Shown here: one piece after another, positions 43,012 to 51,490 of the stretch
How positions within the stretch are numbered: the first letter of the stretch is position 1
Layout of the letters: each line of letters begins with the position of its first letter
Origin: an uncultured Desulfuromusa sp.
GTDB lineage: Bacteria > Desulfobacterota > Desulfuromonadia > Desulfuromonadales > Geopsychrobacteraceae
Reading direction: 5' to 3'
NCBI RefSeq assembly: GCF_963675815.1
Contig: NZ_OY776574.1
Span: 2,846,001 to 2,910,000, forward strand
Length of the DNA: 64,000 bases
The notes under the pieces: generated by a model
What the model saw: only the letters and a program-made list of their open reading frames with translations
What the model was told of the DNA's origin: nothing
The model's database searches: none
Made by a program: the position numbers and the translations under genes

Positions 43012-43524
43012 ATAGCTAAAGAAGCGAATATCAATGAGGCCATTAGTGCTCGTCAGGTACGGGTTATTGATGATGAAGGCGGTCAGTTGGGAGTTCTCGA
43101 AACTGAGCAGGCATTGTTGCTTGCAGGAGAGAGAGGGCTTGATCTGGTCGAGGTTTCACCACAGGCTGATCCACCTGTTTGCCGAATTATGGACTACGGT
43201 AAATATAAGTACCAGCAGGCCAAACGGGCTTCGGACGCTAGGAAAAAGCAGGTAAAGGTTGAAATTAAAGAAGTTAAAATGCGTCCGAAGACGGATGATC
43301 ATGACTTCCAGTTTAAAATCAAACATGCCCGCCGCTTTCTTGAAGAGGGAAACAAGGTAAAACTGACAATCATGTTCCGTGGTCGGGAAAACGCTCACCC
43401 CGATCAGGGAATGAAGCAGTTAACAAAAGCGGTCGACGCTCTCAAAGACATTGGTCAGGTTGAATCACATCCCAGTAAAATGGGACGTTTTATGACTATG
43501 ATGGTCGGTCCGTTGAAGAAATAA
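43012..43524 (+). CDS. infC: Translation initiation factor IF-3, starting at an AUA codon
   Basis: 170 residues. The frame reads ATA-GCT-AAA-GAA-GCG-AAT at 43012 (M)AKEANINEAISARQVRVID, exactly the expected IF-3 N terminus, with GAGGAG seven bases before. An in-frame TAG at 42997 lies just upstream and no ATG, GTG or TTG occurs before TTG 43087, which would drop 25 conserved residues. So the start is AUA. IF-3 itself discriminates against such codons, giving autoregulation as known for E. coli infC (AUU). Later motifs: DLVEVSPQADPPVCRIMDYGK, KMRPKTDDHDFQFK, KVKLTIMFRGRENAH. Confidence 0.95.
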   Translation: MAKEANINEAISARQVRVIDDEGGQLGVLETEQALLLAGERGLDLVEVSPQADPPVCRIMDYGKYKYQQAKRASDARKKQVKVEIKEVKMRPKTDDHDFQFKIKHARRFLEEGNKVKLTIMFRGRENAHPDQGMKQLTKAVDALKDIGQVESHPSKMGRFMTMMVGPLKK

Positions 43525-43574
43525 TCTAAAGTTTGAAATAAACAGCATGTCAAAAAAAGTTACAGGAGAGAAAA

Positions 43575-43772
43575 ATGCCTAAAATTAAAACAAATCGTGG
43601 TGCCGCCAAGCGTTTTCGTAAAACCGGCACAGGTAAAATTCGTCGCAATAAGGCGTATACCAGTCATATTCTGACGAAAAAAACGACAAAAAGAAAACGT
43701 GATTTACGTCAGTCGGTTATCGTAGCAAAGGCTGATGCACGCAATATTTCTCAACTCGTACCCTACCTGTAG
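43575..43772 (+). CDS. rpmI: 50S ribosomal protein L35
   Basis: 65 basic residues: PKIKTNRGAAKRFRKTGTGKIRRNKA, then SHILTKKTTKRKRDLRQ, the L35 pattern. ACAGGAGAG before the ATG. Lies in the infC-rpmI-rplT order. Confidence 0.97.
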   Translation: MPKIKTNRGAAKRFRKTGTGKIRRNKAYTSHILTKKTTKRKRDLRQSVIVAKADARNISQLVPYL

Positions 43773-43885
43773 GGAGAATTGCTGCCTTTTGGCAGTTCGG
43801 TTGTGAACTGTGGGGACGATCTCCCCCTGCAGATCCGGCCACGGCAGATGCCGAAAAAACTATTTTATAAGAAGGAGCAAGTGAG
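43773..43885 (+). promoter_or_regulatory. Structured rpmI-rplT intergenic RNA, candidate L20 autoregulatory site
   Basis: Four small stems stand in a row: CTGCC/GGCAG (43782/43791), AGTTC/GAACT (43794/43805, sharing two bases with the first), GGGGA/TCCCC (43812/43822) and CGGC/GCCG (43842/43850), then an A-run and AAGGAG for rplT. L20 of E. coli and Bacillus represses its own operon through rRNA-like leader structures; that this is such a site is inference. Confidence 0.4.
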
Positions 43886-44242
43886 ATGCCAAGAGTAAAA
43901 AGAGGCTTTAAAGCCAGACGTCGTCGTAACAAAGTTCTGAAACTTGCTAAAGGCTATCGCGGTGCCAGAAGCAAGTTATTTCGTTCAGCAACAGAAGCCG
44001 TAGATCGGGCTCTGAATTATGCTTATCGTGATCGCCGAGTTAAAAAGCGGGATTTCAGGGCTCTCTGGATTGCCCGTATTAATGCGGCTGCTCGTGATAA
44101 TGGTCTATCCTATAGCCGATTGATTCACGGTCTCAAGCAGGCTGAAGTTGCCTTGGATCGTAAAATCATGGCTGAACTCGCCGTTAATGATCCAAAAGGT
44201 TTTGCTGTTGTTGTTGAAGCCGCCAAGGCTAAGTTGCAATAA
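43886..44242 (+). CDS. rplT: 50S ribosomal protein L20
   Basis: 118 residues: PRVKRGFKARRRRNKVLKLAKGYRGARSKLFR, YAYRDRRVKKRDFRALWIARINAA and the closing L20 block. AGAAGGAGC before the ATG. It binds 23S rRNA early in 50S assembly and usually controls its own operon. Confidence 0.98.
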   Translation: MPRVKRGFKARRRRNKVLKLAKGYRGARSKLFRSATEAVDRALNYAYRDRRVKKRDFRALWIARINAAARDNGLSYSRLIHGLKQAEVALDRKIMAELAVNDPKGFAVVVEAAKAKLQ

Positions 44243-44261
44243 ACAGTTTTTAACCGTTCCG

Positions 44262-44296
44262 GGGAGGTGGAGTGAAAGACTTCATCTCCCTTTTTT
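44262..44296 (+). terminator. Rho-independent terminator after rplT
   Basis: GGGAGGTGGAGT (44262-44273) pairs with ACTTCATCTCCC (44279-44290; two G-T) and TTTTTT follows. It separates the ribosomal genes from pheST. Confidence 0.86.
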
Positions 44297-44377
44297 ATTT
44301 CTGATTTTTTCACATTAAATTATAAAAGATTTCCATAGTATCTTTTTATGGGATAGCTCTGACTACGGATTTGTCAT

Positions 44378-45394
44378 ATGCAAGAATCTTTAGAGAAATT
44401 AAAACAAGAAGCTCTATCGGCTTTGCAACAGGCTGATGACCTCAAATCCCTGCAGGATGTGCGGGTGCAAGTTCTAGGAAAAAAAGGGTCGCTGACTGAG
44501 ATCATGAAGGGTATGCGCGATCTTTCTGCAGAAGAGCGTCCTGTCATAGGAAATCTGGTCAATTGTTTAAAAACAGATTTTGAAACCGCATTTAACCTTC
44601 GGCAGCAAGAGTTGCAGCAGGAAAGTATTACTGCAAAACTGGCTTCTGAAAAGCTCGATGTCACTCTTCCGGGGAGGAGAACTGTCAGCGGCAGCTTGCA
44701 TCCGGTGACACTGGTTGCTGATGAAGTCACTGAAATTTTTTCCCGGTTGGGATTTGCGGTTGCTGAAGGGCCTGAAATTGAAGAAGATTTTTATAATTTT
44801 GAGGCTCTGAACATTCCAAAGGACCACCCTGCAAGAGATATGCAGGATACCTTCTACATCAGTGATGAGCGGGTCCTTCGTACCCATACTTCGCCGGTAC
44901 AGGTTCGTACCATGTTGAAGCATGAACCTCCAATTCGTATTATTGCCCCGGGGACGGTGTATCGCCGAGATTCTGACTTGACTCATAGTCCTATGTTCCA
45001 CCAGGTTGAGGGCTTTCTGGTTGATGAAAAAGTGACTTTTGGTGATTTAAAAGGGGTCCTGACTCACTTCCTGAATGAATTTTTCGGCGAGGGGCGTCGT
45101 GTCCGTTTCAGACCTTCTTTTTTCCCTTTTACCGAACCGAGTGCAGAGGTTGATATTGAATGTGTCATCTGTGGTGGTGAGGGCTGCCGGGTTTGCGGTA
45201 AAACCGGATGGCTGGAAATACTTGGATCTGGAATGATTGATCCTGCGGTGTTTGAATCAGTTCACTATGATTCTGAAAAATATAGTGGTTTTGCTTTTGG
45301 TATGGGCTTGGAACGCATGGCGATGTTGAAATATGGTGTGAATGATTTGCGCTTGTTCTTTGAGAATGATCTGCGTTTTCTGAAGCAGTTTTGA
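44378..45394 (+). CDS. pheS: Phenylalanine--tRNA ligase alpha subunit
   Basis: 338 residues: N-terminal coiled coil (1-85; VLGKKGSLTEIMKGMRDL), then the class II core with TLPGRRTVSGSLHPVTL, motif 2 APGTVYRRDSDLTHSPMFHQVEGFLVD, PSFFPFTEPSAEVDI and motif 3 GMGLERMAMLKYGV. The usual cysteine group (CVICGGEGCRVCGKTGW) is present. Followed 22 bases later by pheT. No leader peptide or T-box is visible ahead of it. Confidence 0.98.
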   Translation: MQESLEKLKQEALSALQQADDLKSLQDVRVQVLGKKGSLTEIMKGMRDLSAEERPVIGNLVNCLKTDFETAFNLRQQELQQESITAKLASEKLDVTLPGRRTVSGSLHPVTLVADEVTEIFSRLGFAVAEGPEIEEDFYNFEALNIPKDHPARDMQDTFYISDERVLRTHTSPVQVRTMLKHEPPIRIIAPGTVYRRDSDLTHSPMFHQVEGFLVDEKVTFGDLKGVLTHFLNEFFGEGRRVRFRPSFFPFTEPSAEVDIECVICGGEGCRVCGKTGWLEILGSGMIDPAVFESVHYDSEKYSGFAFGMGLERMAMLKYGVNDLRLFFENDLRFLKQF

Positions 45395-45416
45395 TATTTT
45401 GTAAGGATCTCGATCG

Positions 45417-47825
45417 ATGATAGTCACCTATAATTGGTTAAAAGAGTTTGTAGATTTTCAATATTCTCCGCAGCAACTATGTGATCGTCTGACAATGGTT
45501 GGCCTGGAGGTCGATGCGCTGGAAGAAATCGGCGGCAACCTGGATTCAGTCATTGTTGCCAAGTTGGATTCGGTTGAGCAACATCCGGACGCAGACCGAC
45601 TGACTGTCTGTCAGGTCAACAACGGCAAGGACGTTGTGCAGGTTGTTTGTGGTGCAACTAACCATAAGACGGGTGACCTTATTGCTTTAGCTCAACCAGG
45701 TTCAGTTCTGCCGGGTGATTTTAAGATCAAGAAATCAAAAATTCGTGGTCAGGTTTCGCAAGGGATGCTCTGTTCTGAAAAAGAACTTGGTCTGGCAGCC
45801 GATTCTCCTGGAATTATGATACTTCCTGCTGATCTTCCCCTTGGAGAACCGGTTTTCGAGGCATTGGGGTTAAAAGATTATCAAATTGAAATCGGCCTGA
45901 CTCCCAACCGACCTGATTGTCTGAGTGTCGTCGGAGTTGCACGGGAAGTGGCCGCATTGTGTCAACAGAAATTAAAGTTGCCGAAACCCTCTATCAAAAA
46001 ATTTGAAGATTCTGTTGAGGATAAGGCCGCTGTTGTCATTGAGAACGAAGAAGGGTGTCCACGATACGCAGCACGAATGATTAAGGATATTAAGATTGGT
46101 CCATCTCCTGATTGGATGGTGCAACGTTTGGAAGCTGTTGGGATGCGTTCTATTAATAACGTTGTTGATGTGACCAATTATGTGATGATGGAACTGGGAC
46201 ATCCGCTGCACGCTTTTGACTTTCGCTACCTGAGTGAAGGAAAAATTATCGTTAAAACTGCACAGGAAGGCGATAAATTTACAACACTTGATGAAAACGA
46301 GCATATGTTGAGTGCCGAAGACTTGATGATTTGCGATGGGCAGCATCCTGTCGCTATGGCTGGAATCATGGGAGGGCTGAATTCCGAAGTTAAAGATGAT
46401 ACCAGGACTGTTTTGCTTGAAGCCGCGTATTTTAAACCAACAATGATAAGACGGACCAGCAAGAGACATGGTCTCCACACAGAATCATCGCATCGATTTG
46501 AGCGTGGAGCTGATATTGATATGATTCCTGTTGCCTTGGATCGTGCTGCGGGTTTAATTGCTGAATTGGCTGGAGGGCAAGTTCTTTCGGGCGTTATTGA
46601 TTGCTATCCGCGCGAGCTTGAACCTGTGAATCTTGAAATCAGCGTCTCAAAAACTAAAAAATTGCTGGATATCCCTATTGATCGTGACAGCATGCAAAAT
46701 TTGTTCGAATCAATTGGCTTACAAGTCAGGGCAGGTAGCGATCCGGATCGTTTACAAGTCACAGTGCCGAGTTTTCGACCGGATATCGAGCGGGAAGTCG
46801 ATTTGATCGAAGAGGTGGCTAGACTTTATGGCTATGACCAGATCCCCGTCACCATGCCTGTTGGGACTGTCGACGCAAAACTGCCACCATTGCGGCAGCA
46901 ATTGCAGAAGTCTCTTCGACAATCCATGGTTGCAGCTGGTTTTTCAGAAGCAATGAATTACTCTTTTGTTGCTGCAAAAGATATCAGTAAAATTGGTGTT
47001 GGTGACGAAGACCTCCGTTCTGCGCAGGTTAAAATATTAAATCCTCTGTCGGAAGATCAGGCGGTAATGCGCACCAGTCTGGTGCCAAGCCTTCTGGAAA
47101 CTGTTTCCAATAATATAAATTATCGTAGCTCAGATTTGCGCCTATTTGAGTTAAGACCTGTATTTTTGACGCCATTAGAGGGTGGACAAAGTGTAGAAAA
47201 GCTTTCTCTGACGGCTGTCATGTCAGGGCAACGTGACCCTGAAGGCTGGTCGCAGAGTGCTGCTTCGGTTGATTTTTATGACATTAAAGGTGTTGTTGAA
47301 GAAATACTGGCTAAGATCAACATTGAAAATGTTTTTTTTGATTCACAGGAGACACAACCGTACTTACATCCAGGTAAATCATGTCAGTTTATGTCGGGTC
47401 AAGAATCACTCGGTTTTGTCGGAGAAGTGCACCCGGAAGTTTTAAGCAGGTTCAATATTGAGCAGCCGGTATATTTGTTTGAACTTGATGTTGAAGCTAC
47501 GATTGCTTTAGCAGGACAACATGCCCAGTTCAAGGCTCTTTCAAGATTCCCAGATGTCAAACGTGACAGTGCCTTGCTTCTGGATGAATCCATTTCCGCA
47601 GACCAGGTTATGGATATTGTCAATGGAAGTAAGATCAGATATGTTGAAAGCGCTTCTATTTTTGATCTTTATACAGGGAAGGGTGTCCCTGCCGGTAAAA
47701 AGAGTCTTGCGATCCGGGTTTGTTACCGTGACTTGGAAAAAACATTAACTGAAACAGAAGTCACCAAGTCTCATGATAAGCTGATTCGTTCTCTCTGCCA
47801 CCGGTTAGAAGCAGAAATTCGCTAA
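45417..47825 (+). CDS. pheT: Phenylalanine--tRNA ligase beta subunit
   Basis: 802 residues. N-terminal tRNA-binding OB fold (about 38-150: VAKLDSVEQHPDADRLTVCQVN), B3/B4 editing domain (around 210-380), B5 (400-475), catalytic-like core and C-terminal FDX-ACB anticodon domain (about 705-802: FKALSRFPDVKRDSALLLDE). Complete. The pair pheS-pheT is followed by ihfA as in many proteobacteria. Confidence 0.97.
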   Translation: MIVTYNWLKEFVDFQYSPQQLCDRLTMVGLEVDALEEIGGNLDSVIVAKLDSVEQHPDADRLTVCQVNNGKDVVQVVCGATNHKTGDLIALAQPGSVLPGDFKIKKSKIRGQVSQGMLCSEKELGLAADSPGIMILPADLPLGEPVFEALGLKDYQIEIGLTPNRPDCLSVVGVAREVAALCQQKLKLPKPSIKKFEDSVEDKAAVVIENEEGCPRYAARMIKDIKIGPSPDWMVQRLEAVGMRSINNVVDVTNYVMMELGHPLHAFDFRYLSEGKIIVKTAQEGDKFTTLDENEHMLSAEDLMICDGQHPVAMAGIMGGLNSEVKDDTRTVLLEAAYFKPTMIRRTSKRHGLHTESSHRFERGADIDMIPVALDRAAGLIAELAGGQVLSGVIDCYPRELEPVNLEISVSKTKKLLDIPIDRDSMQNLFESIGLQVRAGSDPDRLQVTVPSFRPDIEREVDLIEEVARLYGYDQIPVTMPVGTVDAKLPPLRQQLQKSLRQSMVAAGFSEAMNYSFVAAKDISKIGVGDEDLRSAQVKILNPLSEDQAVMRTSLVPSLLETVSNNINYRSSDLRLFELRPVFLTPLEGGQSVEKLSLTAVMSGQRDPEGWSQSAASVDFYDIKGVVEEILAKINIENVFFDSQETQPYLHPGKSCQFMSGQESLGFVGEVHPEVLSRFNIEQPVYLFELDVEATIALAGQHAQFKALSRFPDVKRDSALLLDESISADQVMDIVNGSKIRYVESASIFDLYTGKGVPAGKKSLAIRVCYRDLEKTLTETEVTKSHDKLIRSLCHRLEAEIR

Positions 47826-47924
47826 ATGAACTTGCAGCAGTTTTAGCTGTGTGGTATAAATCCTGAAAAATCAGATAGATAGTTGACTCCATAAAGCATA
47901 TGAAAAGCTTAAGCGGGAGGGATC

Positions 47925-48206
47925 ATGACCAAAGCAGATCTTATTGAAAGTGTTTACCTGACAACCGGTTTTTCCAAGAAAGAATCGGCAGCTATTGTTG
48001 AGATGGTTTTTGACTTGATGAAGTCTACCCTGGAAGAGGGTGAAAAGATCAAAATAGCCGGTTTTGGTAATTTTGTTGTCAAAGAGAAAGCATCCCGTCG
48101 GGGTAGGAATCCGCAGACAGGAAGTGAAATTGAAATTTCAGCCCGTAAGATTTTGACTTTTAAACCGAGTCAAGTCCTTAAGGTGGCTATAAACGAAAAC
48201 TCTTAA
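47925..48206 (+). CDS. ihfA: Integration host factor alpha subunit
   Basis: 93 residues of the HU/IHF family: TKADLIESVYLTTGFSKKESAAIVEMVFDLMK, then the DNA-binding arm KIAGFGNFVVKEKASRRGRNPQTGSEIEI with the intercalating proline region, ending ILTFKPSQVLK. Location after pheT and before a MerR gene marks it as IhfA. GCGGGAGG precedes the ATG. Confidence 0.95.
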   Translation: MTKADLIESVYLTTGFSKKESAAIVEMVFDLMKSTLEEGEKIKIAGFGNFVVKEKASRRGRNPQTGSEIEISARKILTFKPSQVLKVAINENS

Positions 48207-48226
48207 CACGATGCTGAGCTGAATTG

Positions 48227-48580
48227 GTGCTGCAGATACCTGATAAGCTCTATTTTAAGATCGGTGAAGTTGCTGCATTATTGCAACTAAAGACGCATGT
48301 TTTGCGTTACTGGGAAACAGAATTTACTCTGTTACAACCGATCAAAAGTCGTTCAAATCAGCGCCTTTATCGTCGTAAAGATGTCGAAACTGCCCTGTTG
48401 ATCAAAGAATTACTTTATCGACAGGGTTTTACTATTGCAGGTGCACGCAAGAAGTTACAATCTGATAAACAACTGGGGTTGCCGTTAGTTTCGCAACAGT
48501 CTCCTGAAGATGTTCTGACTGAAATAAAAGCAGACTTGATCCAGTTGCGTCGTTATTTGTTAAATCCTCCCCCTGAATAA
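48227..48580 (+). CDS. MerR-family transcriptional regulator
   Basis: About 117 residues with a MerR winged helix (FKIGEVAALLQLKTHVLRYWETEF...SNQRLYRRKDVETALLIKELLYRQGFTIAGARKKL, residues ~10-75) and a short C-terminal tail without ligand-binding cysteines. Such small MerR proteins regularly follow ihfA in this lineage; their targets are unknown. The start is GTG 48227 or TTG 48224; there is no good ribosome binding site, and coupling to ihfA 20 bases upstream is possible. Confidence 0.88.
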   Translation: MLQIPDKLYFKIGEVAALLQLKTHVLRYWETEFTLLQPIKSRSNQRLYRRKDVETALLIKELLYRQGFTIAGARKKLQSDKQLGLPLVSQQSPEDVLTEIKADLIQLRRYLLNPPPE

Positions 48581-48589
48581 TGAGAATCA

Positions 48590-49348
48590 GTGTTAATTCT
48601 AGTCACTAATGATGATGGTGTTCGTTCTCCAGGTCTCCGTGCTCTGGCATTATCCCTTGGAGAGATAGGACGGGTTGTTGTTGTCGCACCAGACCGTAAT
48701 CGAAGTGCCATTGGTCACGCCCTTACCCTGGATCATCCTTTGCGAGCTGAAGAGATAAAGCCGGATGTTTTTGCTGTCGACGGTACCCCGACTGACTGCG
48801 TTAATCTGGGGATTCATGGGCTTCTGTCTCAACGTCCTGATCTTGTTGTTTCCGGTATTAACTGTGGCCTCAATGTTGGCGATGACATCTCTTACTCCGG
48901 AACGGTTTGTGCCGCTTTAGAAGCAACATTAATGGGGTTACCGGCCTTCGCCATTTCTCTTGATACTTCTCTTTTCAGCCATGCGGACCTTTCAGTTTCT
49001 ACGCGATTTGCTAAAAAGTTAGCCGTGGATATTATGGAAAAGGGCTTACCGGAAGAGACCTTTCTTAATATTAATGTTCCTTTCGGACCTTGTTCCGGAG
49101 TGGAGTTGACGACCCAAGGTAAACGTAACTATGGAGAATCAGTCGTCGTTAAGGAAGATCCGCGCGGACGCAAGTATTATTGGATTGGTGGAACTGAAAA
49201 TGGCTTTGAAGATCTTCCCGGGAGTGATTGCAATGCCGTACACCGCGGATATATTTCGGTCACTCCGCTACGGACGAATATGACCAATGACAAGACTTAC
49301 GCAGTTATGCAGCAGAGGTCGTTTGCTTGCATAGGGGATATTGACTGA
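48590..49348 (+). CDS. surE: 5'/3'-nucleotidase SurE
   Basis: 252 residues from GTG 48590 (ILVTNDDGVRSPGL). The metal site D-D (NDDG), SG in SYSGTVCAALEATLMG and the N in VSGINCGLNVGDD are the SurE set. It dephosphorylates nucleoside monophosphates and short polyphosphate. surE-pcm-...-nlpD-rpoS is a classic stationary-phase survival cluster. The stop overlaps the pcm start by one base (TGATG). Confidence 0.96.
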   Translation: MLILVTNDDGVRSPGLRALALSLGEIGRVVVVAPDRNRSAIGHALTLDHPLRAEEIKPDVFAVDGTPTDCVNLGIHGLLSQRPDLVVSGINCGLNVGDDISYSGTVCAALEATLMGLPAFAISLDTSLFSHADLSVSTRFAKKLAVDIMEKGLPEETFLNINVPFGPCSGVELTTQGKRNYGESVVVKEDPRGRKYYWIGGTENGFEDLPGSDCNAVHRGYISVTPLRTNMTNDKTYAVMQQRSFACIGDID

Positions 49349-50004
49349 TGGATTTTTCAGTTGCCAGGAGACGGATGGTTGCACAGCAGATCGCAGCGCG
49401 GGGAATTACTGATCAGCGCGTTCTTGACGCGATGTCAACGATCCCCAGACATTTGTTTGTCGAGGCGGGATTGCAAAGTCATGCTTATAGTGATGCCTCT
49501 TTGCCTATTGGGGAAAAACAGACGATTTCGCAGCCTTATATGGTTGCTGTCATGACCGCTGCTCTGGAGTTGAAGGGGGATGAACGTATCCTGGAAATCG
49601 GAACGGGATCCGGTTATCAGACAGCGGTCTTATCCCGGCTGGTTAAACGGGTTTATTCGGTTGAAAGGATTGCTGTTCTTGCCGGACGCGCGCGAAAAGT
49701 TCTTGATCAATTGCAGATGAGTAATATTAATATCAAAATCAGTGACGGCACGATTGGTTGGCAAGATCAGGCACCCTTTGCCGGAATTTTGGTGGCTGCA
49801 GGGTCTCCTGATGTGCCGTCCAGCTATCTTGAACAGTTGGAGGTCGGAGGTAAGCTTGTTTTGCCTGTTGGTGATAAGGATCAGCAGATTTTAACGCGAA
49901 TGATTCGTCAGGAGGATGGAACCTTTAAGCGAGAGCAGTTGCTGGGTTGCCGTTTTGTCCCTTTGATTGGTGAGCAGGGTTGGTTGTCAGAGTCTATATT
50001 GTAA
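49348..50004 (+). CDS. pcm: Protein-L-isoaspartate O-methyltransferase
   Basis: 218 residues: RRMVAQQIAARGITDQRVLDAM, IPRHLFVE, the isoaspartyl-specific GEKQTISQPYMVAVMTAAL and the SAM motif ILEIGTGSGYQTAVLSRL. It methylates damaged aspartyl residues for repair. Translationally coupled to surE. Confidence 0.96.
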   Translation: MDFSVARRRMVAQQIAARGITDQRVLDAMSTIPRHLFVEAGLQSHAYSDASLPIGEKQTISQPYMVAVMTAALELKGDERILEIGTGSGYQTAVLSRLVKRVYSVERIAVLAGRARKVLDQLQMSNINIKISDGTIGWQDQAPFAGILVAAGSPDVPSSYLEQLEVGGKLVLPVGDKDQQILTRMIRQEDGTFKREQLLGCRFVPLIGEQGWLSESIL

Positions 50005-50016
50005 CGGCCAGATAAT

Positions 50017-50610
50017 ATGAAATTCTTTCGACGATCATATGACTGGGTTCTCTCCTGGGCACAAACACCACAAGGTATTTACGCCCTTGGTATTCTGGCT
50101 TTTGCAGAAGCCAGTTTTTTTCCTGTTCCTCCAGATGTTCTGTTGATGGCTCTTGCTTTGGCAACCCCTTTAAAATCATATCGCTTCGCGTTTATTGCGA
50201 CAATCGGATCCATTGCCGGTGGAGCTTTGGGATATCTGATAGGTTGGGGGTTATGGGATACTGTTGGTCCCTATTTTTACCAATATGTTCCGGGGGTTAC
50301 GGTAGAGGGTTTTGAACAGGTGGGAGATTTGTTTAACCTCTATGGGTTCTGGATCATTTTTGCCGCGGGTTTTACTCCCATCCCCTACAAAATTTTTACT
50401 ATCAGCGCAGGGGTTTTTAGTGTCAATTTTCCTGTTTTTATGATGGCTTCTCTTGTCGGGCGGAGTTTACGGTTTTATCTTGTGGCGGGGCTGTTTTACT
50501 ATTTTGGTAAACCTGCGCGGGTGTTCATCGAAAAATATTTTAATCTTTTGTCTATCATGCTGTTCATTGTTATGATTGCTGTCATTATTCTCTTCAAATT
50601 TTATTTTTAA
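50017..50610 (+). CDS. YqaA/DedA-family membrane protein
   Basis: 197 residues with four to five hydrophobic segments. AFAEASFFPVPPDVLLMALAL and AAGFTPIPYKIFTISAGVF are the paired SNARE-associated/DedA half-helices with their conserved prolines. DedA/YqaA proteins are membrane transport or lipid-flipping proteins of poorly known substrate. It sits between pcm and the NlpD-like gene. Confidence 0.88.
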   Translation: MKFFRRSYDWVLSWAQTPQGIYALGILAFAEASFFPVPPDVLLMALALATPLKSYRFAFIATIGSIAGGALGYLIGWGLWDTVGPYFYQYVPGVTVEGFEQVGDLFNLYGFWIIFAAGFTPIPYKIFTISAGVFSVNFPVFMMASLVGRSLRFYLVAGLFYYFGKPARVFIEKYFNLLSIMLFIVMIAVIILFKFYF

Positions 50611-50631
50611 CCCTGGTTTTGGTGATTGCTG

Positions 50632-51432
50632 ATGCATAAAATTTCTTCGACAGTCTTACTGCAGATAGTAAATTCTGTGAGGAAAACCGGTGCGCCAATC
50701 CTCCCTGTGTGTATTTCTCTTGTTTTTTTTCTGAGTGCTTGTGAAGCCGGAATTTATCATACTGTCAAGCCGGGACAAACGCTCTATCGCATCAGCCGGA
50801 CTTATGCGGTTGATGAAGACTATCTGGCTCGTGTTAACGGTATTCGTGACCCATCACAGATTTCCATTGGGACTCGTATTTTTGTGCCTGGTGCTCAGCG
50901 TGTTTTACCGGTACAGGTGATTAAACCCAAAGAAAGTTTAAAAACAACAGCGCCGGTGAAGAAGAAAACGGTTGTATCGGCTCAGAAACAACCAAAAATA
51001 AAAAAAATAATTCCTTCAGTTGTTCAACCTAAACGTTCAAAATCAACAGCAACTCCGTTAAAAACGCTCCAGTGGCCGTTACGTGGTAAAATAGTGCGGT
51101 CTTTTAGTCGTGAGGCAAAGACTGGTGGTGGAAAAGGAATAGAGATTGCGGTTCGAAGTGGCAGTGATGTGAATGCCAGTGCCGCAGGAAAAGTCATTTA
51201 TAGTGGAAATGGTGTTAATGGTTATGGTTTCCTGGTTATATTACAACACGAAAATGATCTTTTCACTGTGTATGGATTCAACCAGAAAAATCTTGTTCGC
51301 CAGGGAGATTTTGTCAGCAAGGGAGAACGGATTGCACTAACTGGTGTCCCGCCTTCAGGAGGCAAAGCAAGGCTTCATTTTGAAGTGCGCAAAGGGAAAG
51401 TTGCTGTAGATCCCATTTTATATTTGCCTTGA
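50632..51432 (+). CDS. LysM/M23 lipoprotein, NlpD-like (probable amidase activator)
   Basis: 266 residues from ATG 50632. A lipoprotein signal ends at the lipobox LSAC (C37). A LysM domain follows (about 42-86: YHTVKPGQTLYRISRTYAV...ISIGTRIFVPG), a basic Lys/Pro linker (95-145), then a LytM/M23 domain to the end. Zinc residues are degraded: GKGIEIAV stands where active enzymes have HxGxDxx, and YGFNQKN lacks the histidine; only LHFEVR remains. That pattern is found in NlpD/EnvC amidase activators. Upstream of rpoS, as nlpD is. Confidence 0.88.
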   Translation: MHKISSTVLLQIVNSVRKTGAPILPVCISLVFFLSACEAGIYHTVKPGQTLYRISRTYAVDEDYLARVNGIRDPSQISIGTRIFVPGAQRVLPVQVIKPKESLKTTAPVKKKTVVSAQKQPKIKKIIPSVVQPKRSKSTATPLKTLQWPLRGKIVRSFSREAKTGGGKGIEIAVRSGSDVNASAAGKVIYSGNGVNGYGFLVILQHENDLFTVYGFNQKNLVRQGDFVSKGERIALTGVPPSGGKARLHFEVRKGKVAVDPILYLP

Positions 51433-51490
51433 TTCTTTTCAGCTTTAGACTGAAGGTTTAATGTAATATTAGGTTGTTAAGGAGGTGGCC

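Noticed and set aside
43087..43524. infC starting at TTG 43087
   Set aside because: It removes the conserved first 25 residues of IF-3, which are plainly encoded from ATA 43012 behind a good ribosome binding site.
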